A DNA stretch of 64,000 nt. It comes from Vespula vulgaris. Its lineage: Eukaryota; Arthropoda; Insecta; Hymenoptera; Vespidae. This document shows positions 47,176 through 59,237 of the stretch, piece by piece; the first letter of the stretch is position 1; each line of letters opens with the position of its first letter. A model generated the notes under the pieces. The model was not told where the DNA came from. It was given only the letters and a program-made list of their open reading frames with translations, and searched no databases. Position numbers and translations under genes: made by a program. Location of the stretch: positions 5,098,501-5,162,500 of the forward strand of contig NC_066591.1 of the NCBI RefSeq assembly GCF_905475345.1, in the 5' to 3' direction.

Positions 47176-49020
47176 TTAATAAATATAAATATAACAATAA
47201 CGCATATAGACATATATACATATATACATGTATATACAAATAAGAATAATAAAATTAAAGGAGAAATCTTTTTCATCGATGATTTAAAAGGCAACGACCT
47301 TTGACCGGATCAAAGGACGAGTTCATTCTTCAAAAAATGTCGCCATACTTTTCTTTTTTCTTCTTCTTCTTCTTCTTACCTTTTTATCTTCTCTTGCAAT
47401 TCGTTAATTCAACTCTCTTTCCTTTTTCTTAGAATTAATCCGAGGAGACGTCGATATTCTTGGAACGTATTTTCATAGATACGAATAGAATAAATTAATC
47501 GTATAATCCGCTTTCCTCGAGGTCCGAGTAGCGAGTTAAACTTAAGTAGAAAAATTTTCTGAGTTATTCACTGGAAAAACTTGTTTCGGGTGTGCACGCT
47601 AAGCATGTTTAACGTTTGATCGGTCGACGACAAGAGCCGTCGAAAGTTTTACCTCGAAGACTAAGTTCTTCGGTATCTTCTTTTTTCTTGATTTCTTTTC
47701 TTCGTGTCCCAAAGGAAGAGCACGCGTATCGAACGAGGAAAAAATAAAGAAAGAAGAAGTCGAGTTAATAATCCTTAAAAAATTATTTACTAATTCTTAA
47801 ATAATAATTGCGAAGTGATTCAGTGAGTGAACAACAAATAATCGGGTTGTTTAATTATTTACGGTTAATTTCCTGTCGCTTTACGGTGGTTTCCTACGTC
47901 GGCACCTTTCCGGATAAACGCAGGAAAGGTCGGAAGTTAACTTGTTCGAGTACACAAACTGATCGAACGACTAAGTTTGCGGCGGACTCACCATTTCGCG
48001 GTAATTCCGAGGGTCGATTCCAAAGTACTTTCCTTTTCGTAAATCTTCGTTAAGCGGTTTTAGACAAGTAGCTATAATTTCCTTCATTCGAGTGATCTAT
48101 CGCTTTAAACGTATTTATACCGAGAAACTATATATTCGCTTTTGTAAAAAATATATAGTATCGAGATATATAAAAAAATATTTTTAAAAATACATCGTGT
48201 TCGTTCTCATTATTTTTTTATTTCTTTTCTATTTCTTTTTTATTTAAAAAAGAATACGTCATATTCGCTCCAATTTCTTTTTTATAGTATTCTTCTAAAA
48301 TCGATATTCAATTCGTATAGAAGAAATAGAACGAAAAAGTAAAGTTTAGAAAAAGAAAAGTAGAAAAAGTAAAGAAAGAAATAGAACGATCGCATTAAAC
48401 TAATTCGAAATAATGAAACGACTAAGCGTTAATCGAATATAGATTAATTACACCGATTAATTACTTAACTCGTAAAATAGTACGAAAGGAGAGAAAAGAA
48501 AAAGAACCAGAAGACATTTATCGATAGCGAACTACTATAAATTTTTCTTTCGTTTCTCCTTTTTCTCTAAAAGAAACTATTCAACATGTTTATGTTGAAT
48601 TCATTCCAAGCGAGCGTTCGATGGAAAAAATTAGATTACATGATTCATCGTACGTTCCAAGCAACGTTCTAACTTTCCATCTTACTGATCTAATTTATCT
48701 CTCTGCATACAAACGTGAACATGCGCACGGTACTTTATAAAGATACTTCTTTCACTCGTTTTAATACGTTTTCTTTACATGTGTAAATACACGTTGATAC
48801 TCAGAAAAGAGAAAATATTCGGGAAACTAGTTGTGGCTTAAAGCTTTTGCCTCGGGTTTAGGCGACGCAATACGAATTAGCTTTTATCCTAAACGCGACG
48901 TGTAACCATTTCCGTGGACGCGTTTTTGCTGGATTTTACGAGGATTCTCCGACATGAGTGGCAAGTAAAATCGCGAGTCAGTCGAGTGAATTAATTATCG
49001 TTGAATAGTTGAGAGAGTAT
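47176..49020. other. Gene-free AT-rich stretch
   Basis: No supported gene. It holds a short TCT run at about 47,356-47,378. A + frame at 47,808-48,053 has mixed composition but no splice or domain support. Confidence 0.55.
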
Positions 49021-49055
49021 CTCTCTCTCTCTCTCTCTCTCTCTCCCTCTCTCTC

Positions 49056-49104
<49 letters not shown>

Positions 49105-49118
49105 CCCTTGTGTTTGTG

Positions 49119-49158
<40 letters not shown>
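49021..49158. repeat. Compound (CT)n-(CA)n microsatellite
   Basis: About 80 nt of CT with two CCC interruptions spaced 20 nt apart (49,045 and 49,065), suggesting a 20-bp higher-order duplication. After a short linker, (CA)n follows to 49,158. It is the longest simple-repeat block in the window. Confidence 0.95.
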
Positions 49159-49161
<3 letters not shown>

Positions 49162-49322
49162 TTTATACATTCACAAGGAGAGTTCTAATTAATCAGCGAG
49201 CTTTTGTCGCCACGTTCGTTGAACAAACTCTCTGGTAGAACTCAGTTTGCTCATAGCGCCTCGTGGGAGGGAAAAGGTAGAGAGGGATGTTTCAAGAGGA
49301 GAACACAGAGATCGGAAAGAGT

Positions 49323-49382
49323 ATGGCAGTGGTAGTGGTAGGTGGCAGTGACGGAGAGACGAGGGAGTATTTCGCGAGTTAG
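49323..49382 (+). other. Short ORF (19 codons) behind an initiator-like site
   Basis: ATG with A at -3 and G at +4, in a purine-rich segment 79 nt downstream of an initiator-like CTCAGTTTG (A at 49,244). The 19 codons begin M-A-V-V-V-V-G-G-S. A donor-like GTAGGT lies inside the frame. It could be an alternative first exon or chance; there is no TATA at -30. Confidence 0.12.
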
Positions 49383-52362
49383 GAAATTATCGTGAATACA
49401 GTAGCTGTGTTCTACGATATAATAGAATAAACGAAAAAGTAAAAAGTTCTTTTGATATCACTGTCATCATCGAACTCCCATTTTTACTACTTCGTAAGAA
49501 CGATCATTATTTTACTACGGAATTATTTGCTCATGATAAGAATGAAAATAATTAAATGAAGTTACTTGTTTCGATTCATTTGAAAATGTTTATCGTATGA
49601 ATATACATAAAATATAAATTATTGCTTTGAAAGGAAAAAAAAGAATAATAAGTAAGGAAGAATTTTTCTTTCGGCGATTAAATAAATCGAGATAAATCAA
49701 AGGAAACAAACGATATCAAAGTACAAGCTTTTATCGTTACAGCTTCTCGAGGTCATAGTACGTAATCCGATCGGTCCTAGATGCTCCTCCTTCTTGTTTT
49801 CTCGGTCGTATCCTTCCTGAAGTAAAAAGTCTATTCACGAAACAGGTGGTTCCTTAGCCTTAAGAACTTTCCGAACGATCGTTTTCTACATCATTTTCTG
49901 TTACGCGTCTAGAAAGCGTAAAGAGTGTTTCTTTTAGCTACTTATATATAGAAAGTTTGTGTTTATTACTAAATGGCAGGCCCAACTTGTCAAGGGGTAA
50001 GGTAATTCCCGTAAAATAATTAATACGTATATAATAAGTATACAGTAATGCATAAAATACTATATATGTAATAGTTAATACGTGAATACGTATATTTACA
50101 TAAATACATGTATACTTACTCCTACACAAGTCCTCGTTAACTCTTTTTCGCTGTTTGCTATACGACGTTCACTTTACCGCTTTTCATTTGGAATTGCCGA
50201 TACATTGATCATTCAGTTGTTCTTTCCTCTGTAAGGTCAAAGGTTGAGATTGGAACGATCCACGAGACGCATATGCCACGCGCAATATCATCGTTTTACT
50301 TTTTTTAGATACGTATGCGTATGTTTCTGCATGCATAGCACAGAAATTTCCATTAACTTTATTTATAAAGAAGAAGAGAAGAGCTTCGTTAGATCCAGTT
50401 AAATCGTTGATTTTCAATATGCTCTCGGTCACGCGCGAGCACGTGCCTATCTTCGTATATTTACTTCTGTATGCATACGTAGGATATGCATGTATATATA
50501 TGTATGTATATTTATACGGAAACATGTCCGCGTTCTCCTCGATTTTCAATTAGCCGCTAACGAGCGTGACCCAAGATAAGAACAAAAGAATATTTTCTTT
50601 GGTGAAATAATAGATCCCATCATTTAACATCATAGATATAAAAGTGTCCTATCCATCATAAAATCGCTGTTTAACAAATCGATAAAATGAACTAAAACTC
50701 TTTGGTTATTAAACTCGATCGTAAGACTTCTTCATGCGGTAAACGATGACGTAGATCGAGATGAGGAGACGAGAAGAATGCTCAGTGAAAAAAGGACGAG
50801 CTGGTTTAAAGAGAAGAAAACTCCAAAGTGCGAGAGAAGAAAGCAGAAAGAGAAGAAGCACGGTCTTGCTCAAGCGGGAAAAGAGTAAAAGAAAGCATAG
50901 AGGAAAAGGGTATTAGCCTCGTAACTCCGCGCGTTATACTTACCCACTCGTGGTGACAAGATTTATGGATTTTATAGGAGTACAAAGAGATTTTCTCAAC
51001 GTTGCACAACATTGCATCGACGTCCGTGTACCGGACACCACATTTCGAAAAGAAATTATTTCGTGGCATAAATAATCGAGAAGATTGATATCACGAAAAA
51101 ATATCGTCTAAAATAAAAATTTCGTCCAAAATAGATTGGTTATTACACGTCCGTCGGAGGTTCCGTCGATTTTTCATAAGTATTCTTTCCTGGACTATTT
51201 TCCTTTCCTTTTTTTTCTACTTTTTTTCGAAAAATTTCAATTACGAAGGTCGGAGAGATAAGAAAGCAAACAAAATCGATTGGTTAAACGAGAAACTCTT
51301 ACGGAACGTGTTGTACGCTATCGAGTCAAAAATTTCAATTGATTCGACGTAAAGATAAGATCATAAATAGTTCGTATTTTCTTTGCCCTTTTCTTTCCCC
51401 CCATATCCGATTTTCTTCTTTTCTCAAGAGTATCGCGAAAATAGCGGTAGCTTCAAGAAAAAGTTAAACTTTTATCTATCTCTTCTGTGTTCTGTGTACG
51501 TATGTACTTTTATTCGTTGGCTCGCTACGCTACGGAGTCTTCTTATCGATCAAATAAACGCCACAAATTTTTTCTACCTCACGACGTACCTTCCAAGAAA
51601 AAAAAAAAGAAAGGGAGAAGATACGATAATGTTTCTCTTGAAGAAACGCTCGTTCTTGTATCTTTTCCAAGCAAAGAAGAAAATTTTTTTGATAGAAAGA
51701 AACGAAACGCAAATCCTCTTACAAAACTCTTCGACTGATTAATGAAATACGTGTTTGAGCAAATTAACGAGAGCAAGAGAAATCGTAATTATCGAGTTTT
51801 TCGAGTTTTAAGATCTTTTCGATCCTTTCCTCTTTCCTTTTTCTTTCCTAAGGAAACGGAATCGTATCTTTAGATGTACTAATGATACTAATTCTAGTTC
51901 AAGCTAAAAGAAATTTTTTAATTTTTAGTTATTATTTCTATTATTCATTGCACATGTATAAGTGTATGTATAAAATGAAATATCACGAAGTATTATTACG
52001 TTATTAGTATCTACTTTTATAAACCTTTCTTGGCGTAAAATTACTATTCGACCAAAGTAATCTTAAACTAGTTATCGTTAGAGTTTCTTAAAACTTGTTC
52101 AACTACGACTAAGTTTCTTTGAATCTCAACCGTTGATAAAATCGAGTCTTTCTCGAGTTTACGTTACGAGAATATCTTAAATTGTGATTCATTTCTGCGA
52201 GACGACGTCTTCTAGTTGTGCTTTTAATGCTCCTCGAGGTATTAGATAAAGAACGGGATGTACTGCGCACGATGAAAAGATTCATTCGATGCTTTCCGTT
52301 GATGCGAAGTCACCACGCGAAAAAGATAAAAATGTTAGAAAAAGAAAGGGAGAGAAAGAGAG

Positions 52363-52370
<8 letters not shown>

Positions 52371-52402
<32 letters not shown>
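52371..52402. repeat. (GA)16 microsatellite
   Basis: Uninterrupted GA dinucleotides inside a wider GA-rich stretch starting at about 52,340. Confidence 0.94.
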
Positions 52403-52406
<4 letters not shown>

Positions 52407-53597
52407 AAATAAGAGAAGCTTGTGAAGGTAAAGAAATGCGACGTTGTAAAGCTCTCTCGAGCAACAAACAACCACGGAATGTTCTCGTTATGTTCATCGT
52501 ATACTGCAACAAGTAGTAATAGTAGTAGTAACTTCATTGTTTTTATCGTAACTAAAACGATATGGAACGTAAAGTCCTAAATTGCTCGTGAAATGGGATT
52601 TCTCCCGACGAAATTTTAATTTTTCGCCTATCCTTGTATTCCAACATGAGAGTAAAGAGCAACTATTAAAAATACCACAAAACAACGTTATGATTTTTCC
52701 TCTTGAATTTCAATGATAACAATAACACTAATCAAAGCTTTATTCGCGGCTGAATATTCAGCGAATTAATTGTTTTAATCTCAGCTTAATTCAAGATGAA
52801 CATGGAAAGAAGAATTTCTTTGGTCGTAAAAAAAACGTTGACTCGCTTTGTTTGTTGGCGTTCAAATTCTATCAACAAACTAGAGCAGAAACGGATTTCA
52901 TTTCTGGTGCACAGAATGAGGTAGAGAAGAAGATATAGAAATGCGATTCTTAAAGAGAGAAAAAGAAAAAGCTTCGACGGTCGTAGTTGGAGTAATCCAA
53001 AGGAAACGTAAAATCCAACCTGTCATCGTCCTAATGGCAAAGAGAGAGAGAGAGAGAGAGAGGAATACGCTACGAAAGCAGTATGTTGGCGTATATGCGT
53101 GTAAACATGTAAAAGAAGAGAAAAGCTTACGGTTTCGTACTTGCGATTTGTGAAACCCGCGTTCGATGTGAGCGAGAAACACCAACGAAAGGTTGAAACG
53201 AATAATCGAGTTTTTAAAGAAAGAAAAGATTCAGGGAGGAAAAGTAAAAGGGATACGTATATATGTGTGTACGTGTGAATGTGTATGCGTGTATATACAG
53301 TAAAGAGAGGAAGCGATAGACGAAAAAGAAATGAATCAGGCGGTAGTTTGAATCGCGTAACCGGATAAAGGGCAGATGCGCGTTTGTCTATGCGAAATGT
53401 CTCGCGTTGCAAGGGAGATGTGCAAGAAAGAAATAAAGAAAGGCAGGAGGACAGACAAAGAGAAAGAGAGTAAAAGGTAGTAGCTGAAAATCGCGATCGT
53501 GCATTCAATTATCGCGCCAAGACGGACAAAAGGGTTCGTCGTTGGGCGTCCTCGCGCGTTTCCCGGTCTGACTCGACCATTACAAATTTCCGAGGGA

Positions 53598-53600
<3 letters not shown>

Positions 53601-53628
<28 letters not shown>
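53601..53628. repeat. (GA)14 microsatellite
   Basis: Uninterrupted GA dinucleotides. Confidence 0.92.
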
Positions 53629-53629
<1 letters not shown>

Positions 53630-54435
53630 AAGAATGATAGAGGAGAATTTGAAAGGAAGGAGCTTTGAAAAAGCTCGACCACGTTCGCTCACAGACGCAG
53701 CTTCTCTTCGTTCTTCTTGATTTTTGCTTGATTTTTCCATTGACTACGGCCTCTCTTCTCTTTCCCCTTTTCTTCTTATCAACCCTTTCCGTTTAACCAA
53801 CGGTATCTCTCTAACGCTCTCTTCGTCGCAAATATTTTCCTCATAAAGGAATACTTTCAATATTTTCTCTCTTTCTTCGCTTTTTTCTCCTCTTCCAACC
53901 TTCTAGTTTTCATCCTCATCGAAGTATCACCTACGTTAGCGCCTCGCTCCTGAAATAGTAGCTCGTGATTACGATCGTGTCACACGATCATTTATTTCTA
54001 CAATTTGAATATTTGCTGGAATTCAAAACATGAGGAGATTATTCAATATTGTCAGTTATATCTATATACTCTCGTCGGATTTCATTGGTGTGGTTATTGA
54101 AAATAATTGGGAATACTCCCTGGGAGAAACATTATACTTTCTTTCTCTCTCTTTCACTGTGTTTCTATACTTTGGTACATAAGCATACCTTAGAGACGTA
54201 TTCCCCATGCTTTCTTAGAGAATTCGAACGCTTGGAAAATACACTCGAAGGGACGAAGCTCGGTCAACTCTACTTATTTACATAGATATTATTCGTTTCT
54301 CTGAGATAAAGACAAGAGAGAGAAAGAGAAAAATAAAGAATGAGTACTCCCGATTCTCTACAGAATCTTGGAGTACACACCATTGTTCTATTCTAGACGA
54401 TTTCACCATTTCGAAGTAATGTCTACGCTCTATAG

Positions 54436-54716
54436 CAGCGTTTCTCAACCTTTTTCAACCAGCCGCGCGAATACATTTGTTTCATAATGATACCGCGATT
54501 ACAAAAGTTTATAATATAAATACAATTTTTAAGGATCTGCTAGATCAGAATCACTGTATATTAATTTAAGTATATTGCTATTACTGCAATATTCTCTCGA
54601 ATCCATTTGAACATTTCACGTAAATTCCTTACAAATTCATCATTTTTCTTGCTTAGGTAGTAACTATTATTTCGCGGCCCAATATCGAGCCGCGGCCCAT
54701 AGATTGAGAAACGCTG
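54436..54716. mobile_element. hAT-type non-autonomous element (MITE), 281 bp
   Basis: The left end CAGCGTTTCTCAACCT and the right end, which reads CAGCGTTTCTCAATCT on the reverse strand, form terminal inverted repeats with one mismatch in 16. GC-rich subterminal blocks (CCGCGCGAA near the left, CGCGGCCC and GCCGCGGCCC near the right) contrast with an AT-rich core. The 8-bp flanks CTCTATAG and TTTTATAA agree at 5 of 8 positions, and all three differences are transitions, consistent with a decayed 8-bp target duplication. CAG...CTG ends with TTCTCAA and 8-bp duplications are characteristic of hAT elements. It has no coding capacity; a (TG/TA)n microsatellite abuts its right side. Confidence 0.85.
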
Positions 54717-54754
54717 TTTTATAATGTATGTGTATGTATCTATGCATGTGTATA

Positions 54755-54762
<8 letters not shown>

Positions 54763-54803
<41 letters not shown>
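54763..54803. repeat. (TA)20 microsatellite with TG-rich leader
   Basis: TA dinucleotides preceded by a TATG/TG tract from 54,725, adjoining the hAT-type element. Confidence 0.95.
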
Positions 54804-54809
<6 letters not shown>

Positions 54810-55731
54810 GTAGAAATGCGCATGCGTATTACTGAAACAGTTTCACCTGGGACTGATCTAGGGCAGCGCGACAGTCCAATTCGATGGGCGAAGGGACGTC
54901 AGACGACGGCGAGTCTGTTCCCATTGATTTATATCCGAACGAGATGCATATGTAACAGGGAGTCGAATCACTGACAATTCTCTTTCTCTCTTTTCTTTCT
55001 TTTTTATTAGTTCTTTTTATTTTTATCTTCGATTTTCGTTTTATCGAGCTAGATAAAAAAGTTGGAGAACATGTAATAAAAGTGGTTTGTTTCGTACTTA
55101 TTATTTATTAAAAGAGAATTAGAAGAACCTTATTATTCATGAAAATGATTCTAAAAATAATTTAATGGATAATCGAAGTTTTAAATAGACGAAATACGAC
55201 GAAATAAACAATAAAATCCGATATTACTTTATTTTTTACGACTTCGATCATTTTATAAATTCGATATTAAGAATAATTGATTTTAAGGGAGCTACATAAG
55301 TCTAAGAAAAAATTTGTTACAATATTTGCGATAAAATCATAGATCAGTTAAGATCCCCTTGCATGTTTGTCGATTGTCGTAGAAGGTGAATTATTATCGA
55401 ACGAAGGCCATTAGATGGAACGGTTAAAGTCGATCGACCGCGAATCCATCGATGAATCTTGATGTAATCCGTATTAAGCCGGTACATTTATGCGACCGCA
55501 TGCATCTGGCCTTTCGAGAAGTGCCTCCGAAGATCATTACCCCAGGATCTACACATCGGATCTACAAGCTCGATCTTTGCGGTTCTACATCCTGGCTTTC
55601 TCGACGAATATAATGCGTTAATACGAACGTATCTGTTCCTTTAGATCCTAATTACCTATCGATGTGATCCATATTATGTTTTACGCGAAATAAAATATAA
55701 ATATTATATTTTATAAAACGATGTAAGGTAG

Positions 55732-55766
<35 letters not shown>

Positions 55767-56483
55767 AGATAGACAGAAAGAAAAAGAGAGAATTTCAAGT
55801 AATAAATATAACACCGCATGTAATAAATATAAAACTAAAGTAATAAATATAATAAATATAACATTGTGTAGAAGGAACAAGCGATCTCGTTTGTCAGGAA
55901 ATCTTATTTACAGAAGCACATTTCCATAAATAAAATAAATATGCTTTATGTAGGTACATGGAAATATAGATATATACATATGTATGTGTTCGCTACAAAG
56001 AAGAATCATAAAATGGCAGAGTCACGAAGGAGGATCCGGCATCGGAAATGCCGTCTCACGAATAGAGGAACTCGAATACGCATTCGAAATTTCCTTATAT
56101 CCCGATTCAAATTTATTCCATCGGCCACACGAGTGCATGACCGTCGAGGAACCATCGATGTAACAGTACGAAGAGAATTCAAGGATCGCAAGAGGATAGT
56201 AGTAGGATGGTATCAAAGCTCTGTTTTAATGGTCGATCTTGGAAGAGTAGTCTTTCAAACTCGAACAGAAAGCAGGTAGGTATCGCTATCACTTACATAA
56301 TGCGAATCATTTTCGTCAGAAAACCCAATTTTCGAGTATCAGAGGAATATAGAAGATTCCTTGAAATTCAATTTCTCTCTGGTAATTACATGAAAAGAAA
56401 GAGGAAAAGAGAAAAAATAAGTTTTGAAAAAAAAGACCAAACGATTCCTTCCTGCGCCGAGTGCATTTCGAAAATTATTTGCC

Positions 56484-56533
<50 letters not shown>

Positions 56534-56761
56534 CCTCTCACTAAACTCGTAAGAAAAATTATTTTGATATGGCAAACGAATATTACAAGCAGACGTGTAC
56601 GTCGAGAGTGGCACTGCACTCAAATAAGAGAAAACGTTTCCTGTGTAGAGGATTTCTGAGTACGTACATACGAGTAGTACGTATGGTACATACTCGTGAA
56701 TTTTCCCTTTTTTCTCTCTTTCTCTCTTTCTCTCTCTTTTTACCTCTCTCTCTTTTTGTAG
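54804..56761. other. Stretch without a supported gene; weak candidate frame at the end
   Basis: Mostly AT-rich. It includes (GA)13 at 55,737-55,762, a run of GTAATAAATATAA units at 55,797-55,865 and (CT)21 at 56,488-56,530. A + frame from ATG 56,012 to a donor CAG|GTAGGT at 56,275 would join in phase (2) to the next candidate exon. However, it is very Arg-rich, all minus frames opposite it are open too, and no acceptor is clear, so I do not call it. Confidence 0.4.
56488..56530. repeat. (CT)21 microsatellite
   Basis: Uninterrupted CT dinucleotides, with a short CCGAGTGC-containing non-repeat sequence to the left. Confidence 0.95.
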
Positions 56762-56823
56762 AAGTAGCATCGCTTCGGAGACGGCAAACTCGTTGAAAAG
56801 TTTCACGTCGAGCAACAGCAGTG
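56762..56823 (+). CDS. Candidate internal exon (62 nt), Ser-rich, unproven
   Basis: The acceptor is strong: a CT/TTTTT tract ending TTTTTGTAG. The donor AGTG|GTAAGG is a good consensus. The exon completes a codon from an upstream phase-2 exon with its first base, then reads S-S-I-A-S-E-T-A-N-S-L-K-S-F-T-S-S-N-S-S with mostly G/C third positions. It ends in phase 1, which joins exactly to the next candidate at 58,054. Reading past the donor stays open to 57,014, with another donor GTAAGA at 57,003. The minus strand is also open here (V-D-A-A-D-R-E-M-L-L-V), with a fair acceptor and a weak donor, so the strand is not certain. It looks like part of a flexible, Ser-rich cytoplasmic or linker segment. 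Confidence 0.33.
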
Positions 56824-57576
56824 GTAAGGATGATGACGAGAAAGACAGCAACACTGGCATGTCTAAACTCCGATGTTTCAACCGAAGCACTTTCTCGCGC
56901 AACACCCTGTACATTGAGTTTTCTACGAGTAGCATTTCTCTGTCTGCTGCATCGACTGTTTTCCGACTACTAGAAGCACTACTACCATCATCAGTAGTGC
57001 TAGTAAGAATGTAACACCTTAACCATGTCCCCTTACTCGGGTAGTTGTAATCGTACTCGTTCTTCTCTTATCATCGTACTCTCTTCTCCATCTCTTTTTC
57101 CCATTTCTTCATCCTCTTCGCATATCTCCTCGTTCTCTTGACTCCTTCATGCTGGAGAACTCGCGGATTTGCAATACCGAGAGCTCGTACCTACCAGCGT
57201 AGTCGTATTTTCGCAAGAATTTCGTTTGAAATGTTATAGGTAACACACCGGTTCGGGTTTCGGGGAAAGTTAACGGGAAAGCGTTCTGCCTCGTTCCTTT
57301 TAGAACTTCCTTTCGCATCTTGACGAGATAATGTATGGACTATGGATATTTCTAGAGGCGAGCGACTTTCATTCCCTTTCTATCTCTTTCTCTTTCCCTC
57401 TCTCTTTTCCATTCCATTCCTCCTGCCTTTCACCTTCTCTTCGTTCTAGCACTTTACTCGACTATAAAGTCTCCTCCTTATCGAATAATTTTGAATGTCG
57501 GATATAATGGTTGGCGTCATGCATTAATACAAAGCACGAACAAACGCATCTTTGCGATATGGAAACTGCGTTTCTC

Positions 57577-57621
<45 letters not shown>

Positions 57622-58053
57622 CTCTCTATCTGCCTTTCTCATTCATATTGCTAAGTTATTTTCACCTGTCAATTTTCTTTCACATTTTTCTTCGTCAATA
57701 TTTTTCAAGAATTTTTCCTCTTCAACGTAATAAAGAACGTACCAATCGAGAATGCGATTTAAACGTAACGTGGAAACGATCTCATGTATTATAAATCTGT
57801 CGTAATAAACTCGATGATATCTCTCGATGGTTGAGCATCATAGTAGAGAGAAGACAGATATTACCACGCAGTTATAACTCGTCAAGATATGTCGGGTCTT
57901 CTCCGTACATACCGAACGAAATATCGCGATCTATTATTGGTTTATCAATTCCGACATTCTCCTCATCTCCTTCTCCTCTACCTCTTCCTCCTCCTCCTCC
58001 CCTCCTCCATTTCTCCTTCTCCCTTTTCGTATGTACGTGCACGTCCGTTACAG
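56824..58053 (+). other. Presumed last intron
   Basis: It is bounded by GTAAGG and CCGTTACAG. It contains (CT)19 at 57,580-57,618 and a long pyrimidine-rich tract at 57,955-58,030 just before the acceptor. A minus-strand frame at 57,109-57,318 and a + frame from 57,831 are not supported as genes, although the latter is the in-frame upstream extension of the terminal exon. Confidence 0.33.
57580..57618. repeat. (CT)19 microsatellite
   Basis: Nearly uninterrupted CT dinucleotides. Confidence 0.94.
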
Positions 58054-58169
58054 TCGATTATCGTAAATCGTTACAATATGTCAGTCAACGTTGCGACGGC
58101 CAACGTAGGGATAATAATTCTCTGCTTGACAATCTAATCCAGGATAGCGACGCCAATGTGGATGTGTAA
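58054..58169 (+). CDS. Candidate terminal coding exon with stop codon
   Basis: It follows a pyrimidine-rich stretch and CCGTTACAG. Its first two bases (TC) complete the phase-1 codon of the 56,762 exon as Val. It then reads D-Y-R-K-S-L-Q-Y-V-S-Q-R-C-D-G-Q through 37 codons to TAA at 58,167-58,169. The composition is polar, mixed and non-repetitive. The end, N-V-D-V, fits the hydrophobic-x-hydrophobic pattern of class II PDZ ligands, which would suit the cytoplasmic tail of a membrane protein. AATAAA lies 122 nt past the stop. The same frame is open upstream to 57,831 (a Pro/Ser-rich extension), so the acceptor is not fully fixed. Whether it belongs to the gene that begins at 26,784 is unknown. 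Confidence 0.38.
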
Positions 58170-58320
58170 TTTAATGGCGAAACAAGTCGACCGTATACGT
58201 CAACTCGCGTGATTGCGAACGAACTCAAAGATAACAGGCGGATTTCGTGGAAAATTAATTCGCTCGGCAAATGTCGTGCCTAAATTTCAATAATAAAACA
58301 GATAGAGACGAGGTGATCTC
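58170..58320 (+). other. Presumed 3' UTR
   Basis: Non-repetitive sequence from the stop codon through the AATAAA signal to an undetermined cleavage site about 15-25 nt beyond it. Confidence 0.33.
58292..58297 (+). terminator. Candidate polyadenylation signal AATAAA
   Basis: AATAAA within CAATAATAAAACAG, 122 nt past the candidate stop. The hexamer is common by chance in AT-rich DNA; its weight comes from its position after a plausible terminal exon. Confidence 0.35.
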
Positions 58321-59191
58321 AACGAGATACGCAAGATCTTCCGTTTCAATGATCCGATGAAAAAAAGTTTTTCTCTAAATCGGATATTTCAATGAGATGT
58401 TTGGAACTCGTCACGCAACGCTTTCGAAATAGGATCTAGTGTAAGCCATGATTCATGGTGGTCCGAACGGACGTTAGGTGGGTACGACCAGGCAACCTAT
58501 AGTAATCTATCGCGAAAGGGGGCTTCGGTCTGCACAATCGCTCCGATAACGCGCCATGACACGGCGATAACAGGATTTAGTGGGGGTGAGAGGAATGGGT
58601 GTTCACGCGCGCGCGTTCAACCATCGAAGAGAGGAAAAGGGAGAAGGCAAGCCCGTCGAAAGATCCTATCGATCGGTTGCAACTCTCGAACGTAATGCAT
58701 ATAGAAATTCCTTCTTGCCCTTCCTCGGTTCTCCCTTTCTTCCTTTCCCTCTTTTCTTTTTTTATTGATTTCAATAAAAAGCAAAAAAAATGTGATGGTT
58801 AATTATCTTTTTATAGGCAAGATAAAAGGGGATCGAATGAAAGTTGTTTTAATACAAACCTGAAAGCGGAAGAGAATCTATATTCCATCGGTCTAAAGAC
58901 TACAACGATATTGTATTATATTATGGAAAAGGGGTTGAAACTTTTCGAATAGAGGGAGAAAAAGAGAGAGAGAGAGAGAAGAGAGGAAAAGCTTCTAAAC
59001 CGTATTGCTATTTCGTACTCCCACCAGTACTTCTTTTTTTTAGCTTTGCTCGTACAGCGCCTTTGTAAACAAGTTTACGATTATTACGAGCCCATCGAGC
59101 ACAAGGATGCCTGGGATTTTGAAGGGAATTTCTCTCGTTGTTCGGGACTACGGATATTTCTGTTGAAATGCGAACTAACTGTCAAGAATTG

Positions 59192-59230
<39 letters not shown>
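59192..59230. repeat. (TA)19 microsatellite
   Basis: Uninterrupted TA dinucleotides. Confidence 0.96.

Positions 59231-59237
<7 letters not shown>

Larger units (their letters stand above)
49383..54435. other. Gene-free stretch with GA tracts
   Basis: No supported gene. It contains GA tracts at 52,371-52,402, 53,041-53,061 and 53,601-53,628. A GC-richer segment at 53,495-53,590 has open frames on both strands but no splice context. Confidence 0.5.

Noticed and set aside
55941..56275. Basic open frame ending at a good donor in phase with the next candidate exon
   Set aside because: Very Arg-rich, no clear acceptor, and several frames on both strands are open here, so the phase match alone is not enough for a gene call.
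56339..56935. 198-codon minus-strand open frame
   Set aside because: Large parts are Arg-Glu from CT/GA repeats. Only its first part overlaps the ambiguous exon interval, which is reported separately.
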